Shown here piece after piece: positions 4,599 to 8,819 of a stretch of 8,819 nucleotides of DNA. Positions within the stretch are counted from its first letter, which is position 1; every line of letters begins with the position of its first letter. Source of the DNA: Acidobacteriota bacterium. Lineage in GTDB: Bacteria; Actinomycetota; Acidimicrobiia; Spongiisociales; UBA5794. The notes under the pieces are model-generated. The model saw nothing but the letters and a program-made list of their open reading frames with translations, was not told where the DNA came from and searched no databases. A program made the translations under genes and the position numbers. Location: NCBI GenBank assembly GCA_004356175.1, contig SMXV01000091.1, forward strand, positions 1-8,819, written 5' to 3'.

Positions 4599-5834
4599 AT
4601 GGACGTTCCTGGCATCCTCCACGCTGATCTCGATGCGTTCTACGCCGCCGTTGCCGTATTGGAGGATCCAGGTCTTGCAGGCAAACCCGTTGCTGTAGGT
4701 GCAGGTGTGGTGCTCTCGTGCACCTACGAAGCAAAGGAATATGGCGTTAGAGGTGGGATGAGGACGGTGGATGCCAAGGCGTTGTGTCCCAACCTGATCG
4801 TTGTCGATGGAACCTTTGGTGCATATACGGACTACTCGAAGACTGTGTTTTCGATCTTCGAGTCATACACGCCGCTCGTTGAACCTCTCTCGATTGACGA
4901 AGCGTTCATGGACGTGACCGGTTCGGTCCATCTACTCGGTTCGCCTGCTCACATTGCGCGCAGCATCAGGGAGGACGTCAAGAACCAGACTGGCCTCGCC
5001 GTTTCCATCGGTGTGACCGCGCGCAAGTTTCTCTCGAAGATCGCGAGTCAAGTCGCCAAGCCGGACGGCCTCATCGTCGTGCTGCCGGGCGAGGAGAAAG
5101 CGTTTCTCCATCCTCTCTCTGCCTCGTACCTGTGGGGAGTAGGTCCTGTGACGAAGAAACGGCTCAACCAGCTCGGCATCCGAACAATCGGAGATATTGC
5201 TGATACGCCTCTTGACGCACTGGTCGCGATGGTTGGCGGCGCTGCTGGGAACCATCTGCATGCCCTTGCGAACAACAAGGATTCGCGTCCTGTCGAGCGA
5301 GCTCGTAATGCGAAATCTGTCAGCGCCCAATCTGCCATGCGTGCTGAACGCAGATCGATGGATGACCTCATGCCGGTGCTGCTCCGACTCACAGATCGGG
5401 TTGCGTCTCGGCTGAGGGACAAGGACCGCTCTGCGCGGACGATCACGGTGAGAGTTCGTTTCGGCGACCTATCGTCGGTGACGAGGTCCGAGACCCTGCA
5501 TACGCCGACCGCATCAACCGCTGCGATGGTCGCTCTTGAGCGTCGACTGCTGCAGAAGGTGCTCGACGAGTACCCGAAACACGAAATCACCCTGCTCTCG
5601 GTCGCTGCGGCTGGCCTCGGCGTTGACGAACCGATCCAACTCGCTTTTGGTGTATCGGACGACGCTGTCGGTGGTGGTACGCCCCAGGAGATTGCCTCAA
5701 GCGCGCTGGACGAATCGGTCGATGAGCTGCGTCGCCGCTTTGGAAAGGACATACTCACCCATGGCAGCGACCTTCTGTCTGGTCGCACAACTCACACCGA
5801 TGGTCTGTCAGAGGTCATGCGCAGGGACACCTGA
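4599..5834 (+). CDS. dinB: DNA polymerase IV (Y-family translesion polymerase)
   Basis: Low-fidelity DNA polymerase that extends past damaged template bases without 3'-5' proofreading. The 411-residue length is normal for the family. The N-terminal HADLDAFYAAV gives metal ligand Asp10 and steric-gate Tyr15 (Phe13 in E. coli, which excludes ribonucleotides). SIDEAFMDV supplies catalytic Asp100 and Glu101. SIGVTARKFLSKIAS and AKPDGL continue the palm, and LWGVGPVTKKRL is the thumb helix-hairpin-helix. The little-finger domain runs from about residue 245, with AVSDD-side motif PIQLAFG near 351-357 as a degenerate clamp-binding site. ATG 4599 puts the catalytic motif at the usual distance from the N-terminus and has TACTCT 7 nt upstream. 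GTG 4557, 10 nt after AGGAG, would add 14 atypical residues and is less likely. A hairpin-rich gap of 71 bp separates it from the SGNH gene. Confidence 0.96.
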   Translation: MDVPGILHADLDAFYAAVAVLEDPGLAGKPVAVGAGVVLSCTYEAKEYGVRGGMRTVDAKALCPNLIVVDGTFGAYTDYSKTVFSIFESYTPLVEPLSIDEAFMDVTGSVHLLGSPAHIARSIREDVKNQTGLAVSIGVTARKFLSKIASQVAKPDGLIVVLPGEEKAFLHPLSASYLWGVGPVTKKRLNQLGIRTIGDIADTPLDALVAMVGGAAGNHLHALANNKDSRPVERARNAKSVSAQSAMRAERRSMDDLMPVLLRLTDRVASRLRDKDRSARTITVRVRFGDLSSVTRSETLHTPTASTAAMVALERRLLQKVLDEYPKHEITLLSVAAAGLGVDEPIQLAFGVSDDAVGGGTPQEIASSALDESVDELRRRFGKDILTHGSDLLSGRTTHTDGLSEVMRRDT

Positions 5835-5862
5835 CGGTTCAGCATTCGGGTGGTTCTCGTCT

Positions 5863-5876
5863 GTGGATTCTTCCAC
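5863..5876 (+). terminator. Small hairpin after dinB
   Basis: GTGGA (5863-5867) and TCCAC (5872-5876) form a 5-bp stem with a TTCT loop, 28 bp after the dinB stop. It is short and without a T-run, so it is a weak candidate terminator. Confidence 0.2.
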
Positions 5877-5888
5877 GTCAGTTGCCGA

Positions 5889-5894
5889 TACGCT
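5889..5894 (+). promoter_or_regulatory. -10 element (TACGCT) for the EamA transporter gene
   Basis: TACGCT within CGATACGCT fits TAnnnT and ends 7 nt before ATG 5902. The surrounding 9-mer is identical to the one before the 303-aa membrane protein gene (481-489). Confidence 0.45.
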
Positions 5895-5901
5895 CTGGAT
5901 C

Positions 5902-6834
5902 ATGCAGCGAAAGTATTGGATTGCGATTGTCATCGCTGCCATGGGGTGGGGGTCTGGGGGCGTGACGACACGTGCGGCGTGGGCCCAGGGTGTTGGTCCA
6001 TGGACGATGGTCGCTGGGCGAGTTACGATCGCAGCAGTACTTGTGGGCCTCGTGCTTCTGTGGAAACGTTCACCCCTGCCGACGAGACAGGTCGTCGGGT
6101 ACGGTGTTGTCCAAGCATTCTTCAACCTCACCGTTCCGTACGTGCTGTTCACCTTTGCCTACAACGAAGCGTCCGCAGGGTTCGTAGGACTCCTCACCGC
6201 GTTGATTCCCCTGGCGACTTCGGTCTTCGCCAACTTCATGCTGCCCGACGAAAGGCTCACATTTCCAAAGCTTGTTGGTCTCTTCTTTGCCTTCACCGGA
6301 GTCGCAGCGCTCCTGCTTTCGGGTGATTCGGGACTTTCGGAGGGCGGCAGACCCCTGGTTGCGATCGGTCTTGGACTCACATCGGTCATATCCGTCGGTT
6401 TCGCTGGTACATTCGCGAAAAAGCATGCGGGTGGATACGACCCAATCATGCTCACGGGGGTTCAGTTCTTCTTTGCGGGTGCATGGCTCATCGCTGCGAT
6501 GTTCTCGATCGAGGGTGCCCCAACTGGCATCACCGCGACCGGTTGGTGGCTCATTGCGAGTCTCGCCGTGTTCGCAACCTTTATGCCGTTCCTTCTGTTC
6601 TACTGGCTGATCCAGTTCGTCTCCGCGACCAATGCATCGCTCAGCGGGTATCTCGTGCCGTTCGTCGGCCTAATTGGCGGAATCGCGCTGCTCGGAGAAC
6701 AGCTTCAGACCGGAATCGTCATTGGAGGCACTCTCGTCGCCATCGGCATGTTCCTCAGCGACAGGGATTCCCGCCGCCTCACACGACCGGCTTTTGCCCC
6801 ACCTCTAGATGGGACACAGGAGCAAAACGATTGA
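5902..6834 (+). CDS. EamA/DMT-superfamily membrane transporter
   Basis: Drug/metabolite-type transporter of 310 residues, the usual length for the two-EamA-domain family. About ten helices can be placed: 5-25, 36-54, 66-86, 92-112, 122-141, 152-172, 183-201, 214-236, 246-264 and 270-287. The halves are a duplicated five-helix unit. The first ends with PDERLTFPKLVGLFFAFTGV and the second with GEQLQTGIVIGGTLVAIGM, the typical conserved closing segment with its Glu. Members export or import amino acids, nucleosides, amines or other metabolites; the substrate cannot be read. ATG 5902 gives the normal short basic N-terminus (MQRKYW) before helix 1. The reading frame is open further upstream, but only inside dinB in another frame. 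No Shine-Dalgarno is seen; TACGCT lies 7 nt upstream. The soluble tail (288-310) is hydrophilic. Confidence 0.92.
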   Translation: MQRKYWIAIVIAAMGWGSGGVTTRAAWAQGVGPWTMVAGRVTIAAVLVGLVLLWKRSPLPTRQVVGYGVVQAFFNLTVPYVLFTFAYNEASAGFVGLLTALIPLATSVFANFMLPDERLTFPKLVGLFFAFTGVAALLLSGDSGLSEGGRPLVAIGLGLTSVISVGFAGTFAKKHAGGYDPIMLTGVQFFFAGAWLIAAMFSIEGAPTGITATGWWLIASLAVFATFMPFLLFYWLIQFVSATNASLSGYLVPFVGLIGGIALLGEQLQTGIVIGGTLVAIGMFLSDRDSRRLTRPAFAPPLDGTQEQND

Positions 6835-6841
6835 GGGGGGA

Positions 6842-6886
6842 CCGGCAGTTCGAAACGAACTGCGAAGCAACCCCTTGCGTTGCCGG
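6842..6886. terminator. Structured convergent intergenic region, probable bidirectional terminator
   Basis: GCAGTTCG-AAA-CGAACTGC (6845-6863) is a perfect 8-bp stem with a triloop. GCAA-CCCC-TTGC (6867-6878) is a second small stem. CCGGCA (6842-6847) and TGCCGG (6881-6886) can pair around both, giving an alternative three-way junction. It sits between the stops of the EamA gene (plus) and the ABC permease gene (minus), so it can serve both transcripts. No strong T-run is present on either side. Confidence 0.55.
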
Positions 6887-6930
6887 CGAGCCGCCACACA
6901 TCCTGCCTGAAGGTGAGGCGAACGTTGGTG

Positions 6931-8604
6931 TTACGTTGCCAGGTCGCGAGTTTGGAAGCGCCAAAGGGCTATGGCTATGCCGATTACTCCTCCAACGAGG
7001 AGTGCCAAGTAGCCTGGCACCAGGCCCTTGGCAAGGGGCGGCACGTCGCCGAGATACCAGAAGAAGGGGGACAGGCGGCGTAGGGGTTCGATCGGTTCCA
7101 CGACGACGGCAAGGCCATTGAGGAAGAACGAGACGACGGCGATGGCGCTGGTGACACCGGCCGCCGCGCCACCGGATCCGAGAAGAGACCACAGCAGCAG
7201 CATCAGACCGCCGAAGAACAGACCGAGCAGCATGAGACCAACGTTCGCGCCGACGATGTTCAACGGTTCAAGATCGGTGTCATAGAGCGCGTTTCCGACG
7301 AAACTAGCCGCGATGAGGAGAACCGTGATCACGCCAGCAAGCGCGACGAGACCGAGGACCTTCTGCAGGAGAACTGACCGTCTCGACAATGGCGCTGAGA
7401 GCACCATGTCGAGGGTTCCTGACCGCTCCTCCTTTGCAACGAGCGTCGATATGCCTCCCACCCAGAAGATGATCATGATCATCGGCCCTATGTTGAGGTA
7501 GGCCCGAGACGATATGAAGCCAGCCGGAGTCGTGAGCGCTTCAGGATTTGTCAGACCGAAAATCGCGAAGAGCTCGTAGGGGAGTGACGAAACCAAGTCG
7601 GCGAGGGCGTCGGAATCCTTCGAGAGCGCTGGCCATGCAGCGAAGGTGACGAGCAGAAGAGCCGCAATGCCACCGGCCCATGCGAACACACTCCTCCGCC
7701 TGTCCCACACGGTTTTGGTCATGACGGAACCGAGCAACCAGCTCGATCTCACTTTGATGTTCGCCGCGCGCCTCTTTACCTTCGGCAGATCGGGAAGGAC
7801 AGCCAACTCGGTTGAGATATCCCTTCTCGAGAAGAGCCATACCGTTGCGAAACCGAGCAATACCGTCATGAGGATCAACCACCAGAACCCTGTGCTCCAA
7901 GCGTCGGTCAGCGGATTCGCCATCGTATACCAGGTGAACGGACTCAGACTCGCCGGCAACTCGAGCCAGGCATAGAGAGGTTCGAACGAGGTCACGAACC
8001 ACGAGAGCACAGCCGCGAAGAAAGCAATCCCCCTAGCGCTCGACGGGCTACCGGTTAGGGCTCCCACAGCGGCAGCGATGGCGGCGAACACCAATCCCAG
8101 GAGCCAGAGTCCCACGTTGATTGCAATGATCCCGCCGACTGGGAGCTGCAGGCCGATTGGTTCGTTGGCAGCTAGCAGCACAACCGCCATCGCTACCGGT
8201 ACAGCAGCCGCCATCAGCGCGGAGGCGACAAACTTCAAACCGACGAGCCGGGTTCGTGCGAGAGGCATGGAAAGCAAGATGTCCATCGTGCCGTCGCTCT
8301 CGTCCCTGGACGTTATCGCGACTCCCAGTCCGACGGCGAAGGCGATCATGAGGATCGGACCGATGAATGAGTACATCTGCGCCGACAGATAACCCGCACC
8401 TGTGTTGAAGGTGGAGGGGTCTATGCCAAATACCGCCATCATTTCCGGAGGAAAGTCGTCCAGGAGATCCAGCATTGCTTCCGAGTCACGAATGAACGGG
8501 TACATGGACGCGAGTCCGGCTGTCATCAGCGCAGCGCCACCCGTCCATCCAAGAATTGAAAAGGCGCCGTCTTTCAGTGTCTTGGTGAAGACATTACGAA
8601 GCAT
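6931..8604 (-). CDS. ABC-2 type exporter permease with internally duplicated halves
   Basis: Membrane subunit (557 aa) of an ABC exporter. It consists of two homologous halves offset by about 290 residues. MMAVFGID, GPILMIAFAVG and SDGTMDILLSMPLAR (residues 55-117) match LFAIFGLT, GPMIMIIFWVG and RSGTLDMVLSAPLSR (345-408). LSPFTWY (220-226) matches LSPFFWY (511-517). Each half has about six helices, including one near residues 15-36 and its partner near 304-325, so the protein probably supplies the whole transmembrane path with 12 helices. This architecture matches the COG3559 group of putative polyketide-antibiotic exporters; the cargo here is unknown. The ATG at 8604 lies inside the end of the ATPase gene (11-bp overlap), which implies translational coupling. 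The frame is open up to 8700, but those residues overlap the ATPase and are not family-like. Confidence 0.93.
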   Translation of the reverse strand: MLRNVFTKTLKDGAFSILGWTGGAALMTAGLASMYPFIRDSEAMLDLLDDFPPEMMAVFGIDPSTFNTGAGYLSAQMYSFIGPILMIAFAVGLGVAITSRDESDGTMDILLSMPLARTRLVGLKFVASALMAAAVPVAMAVVLLAANEPIGLQLPVGGIIAINVGLWLLGLVFAAIAAAVGALTGSPSSARGIAFFAAVLSWFVTSFEPLYAWLELPASLSPFTWYTMANPLTDAWSTGFWWLILMTVLLGFATVWLFSRRDISTELAVLPDLPKVKRRAANIKVRSSWLLGSVMTKTVWDRRRSVFAWAGGIAALLLVTFAAWPALSKDSDALADLVSSLPYELFAIFGLTNPEALTTPAGFISSRAYLNIGPMIMIIFWVGGISTLVAKEERSGTLDMVLSAPLSRRSVLLQKVLGLVALAGVITVLLIAASFVGNALYDTDLEPLNIVGANVGLMLLGLFFGGLMLLLWSLLGSGGAAAGVTSAIAVVSFFLNGLAVVVEPIEPLRRLSPFFWYLGDVPPLAKGLVPGYLALLVGGVIGIAIALWRFQTRDLAT

Positions 8605-8819
8605 TGGTGCCCGCGTAGTACGAGAGGAACACGTCCTCCAGGTCGCCGGTATCTGTTGTGATCGTCGTTGTCTTGTACTTCGCCGCCTCTTTGAGCACAA
8701 GATCGACCGGGCCTTCCACGGTTAGTACGAGTGAGTCAGGACCGCCTGAATCATCCACCTCAAGCACGGAGGGGATGTTTCTGAACGTCGAGGCGCTGGG
8801 GCGTTCCACAAACGCAATC
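8594..8819 (-). CDS. ABC transporter ATP-binding protein, C-terminal end (partial)
   Basis: Only the last 74 residues are in the window; the start is beyond the right edge, so Walker A, the signature motif and Walker B are not seen. The visible part has the C-terminal domain features of DrrA/CcmA-type exporter ATPases: ERPSASTFRNIP, a strand with SLVLTVEG, and the closing motif GDLEDVFLSYYAG near the end, where family members usually have LEDVFL. The gene ends in TAA (8596-8594), 11 bp past the permease start. With the permease it forms a two-gene exporter operon reading leftwards. It would bind and hydrolyse ATP on the cytoplasmic side to drive the permease. The assignment rests on the tail motif and on the neighbour. 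Confidence 0.85.
   Translation of the reverse strand, partial: IAFVERPSASTFRNIPSVLEVDDSGGPDSLVLTVEGPVDLVLKEAAKYKTTTITTDTGDLEDVFLSYYAGTNAS

Noticed and set aside
5048..5788. 246-aa minus-strand reading frame
   Set aside because: Ser/Arg-rich shadow of dinB in the opposite strand; no recognisable domain.
5536..5901. N-terminal extension of the EamA transporter
   Set aside because: It is the out-of-frame reading of the dinB 3' end. The real protein begins with MQRKYW directly before helix 1.
6792..6827. TTTTGC/GCAAAA inverted repeat at the end of the EamA gene
   Set aside because: Long loop and location within coding sequence; too weak to call beside the stronger hairpin at 6845-6863.
6848..6860. 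GTTCGAAACGAAC as a possible LexA box
   Set aside because: The half-sites are in the opposite arrangement from CGAAC-N4-GTTCG, and it lies between convergent gene ends, so it is better explained as a hairpin terminator.
6483..7121. 212-aa plus-strand reading frame
   Set aside because: It crosses the EamA gene end, the terminator region and the antisense of the permease; Arg/His-rich with no domain.
7541..8002. 153-aa minus-strand reading frame
   Set aside because: Same strand but a different frame within the permease gene, whose duplicated motifs confirm the other frame.
8605..8700. N-terminal extension of the ABC permease
   Set aside because: It is Arg/Ser-rich and reads through the ATPase gene in another frame; ATG 8604 fits the family and the overlap geometry.
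8078..8725. Two plus-strand reading frames (104 and 107 aa)
   Set aside because: Antisense shadows of the ABC permease and ATPase genes.
1..8819. Defence system, CRISPR array, transposon or phage gene cluster
   Set aside because: No repeat-spacer pattern, transposase, nuclease, toxin or phage structural gene is present; the genes are ordinary envelope, lipid, repair and transport functions.

Overview
The window looks like chromosomal DNA of a moderately GC-rich actinobacterium. The evidence is a FadD15-type acyl-CoA ligase, an actinobacterial-style DNA polymerase IV, promoters of the TAnnnT type, and start codons that mostly lack a Shine-Dalgarno sequence. A lineage such as Acidimicrobiia would fit, but nothing seen here fixes the class. 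No CRISPR array, insertion sequence, toxin-antitoxin pair or recognisable defence locus is visible. The gene content is mostly housekeeping and envelope functions, and the most unusual signals are in the gene starts and intergenic DNA.

Layout. Positions 1-114 are non-coding and carry a tight 10-bp direct repeat. A tRNA-Gly(CCC) gene (115-188, minus, CCA encoded) and a 71-residue two-helix membrane protein (224-439, minus) run leftwards. A 59-bp divergent intergenic region with a perfect 10-bp palindrome separates them from a rightward series: a four-helix membrane protein (499-1410), a long-chain acyl-CoA ligase (to 3271), a secreted FnIII-like/SGNH hydrolase (3358-4527), DNA polymerase IV dinB (4599-5834) and an EamA/DMT transporter (5902-6834). 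A convergent intergenic region with strong hairpins (6835-6930) faces a leftward ABC exporter: a duplicated ABC-2 permease (6931-8604) and the C-terminal end of its ATPase, cut by the right edge.

Function. The secreted SGNH hydrolase could release acyl groups outside the cell and the acyl-CoA ligase could activate fatty acids inside, but this link rests only on adjacency. dinB is a translesion polymerase and shows no canonical LexA box nearby. The two transporters are independent efflux or uptake units.

Most interesting signals. Five protein genes (71-aa, 303-aa, SGNH, dinB, EamA) have no Shine-Dalgarno sequence and instead show a TAnnnT -10 hexamer ending 6-9 nt before the start codon. That is the geometry of leaderless mRNAs. 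The exception is the acyl-CoA ligase: it has a perfect AGGAGG four bases before an in-frame ATC codon, at the position where the FadD15 family normally starts. Its nearest upstream canonical starts (TTG 1427, GTG 1433) appear to lie in the promoter, which points to AUC initiation or a G-to-C change in the start codon.
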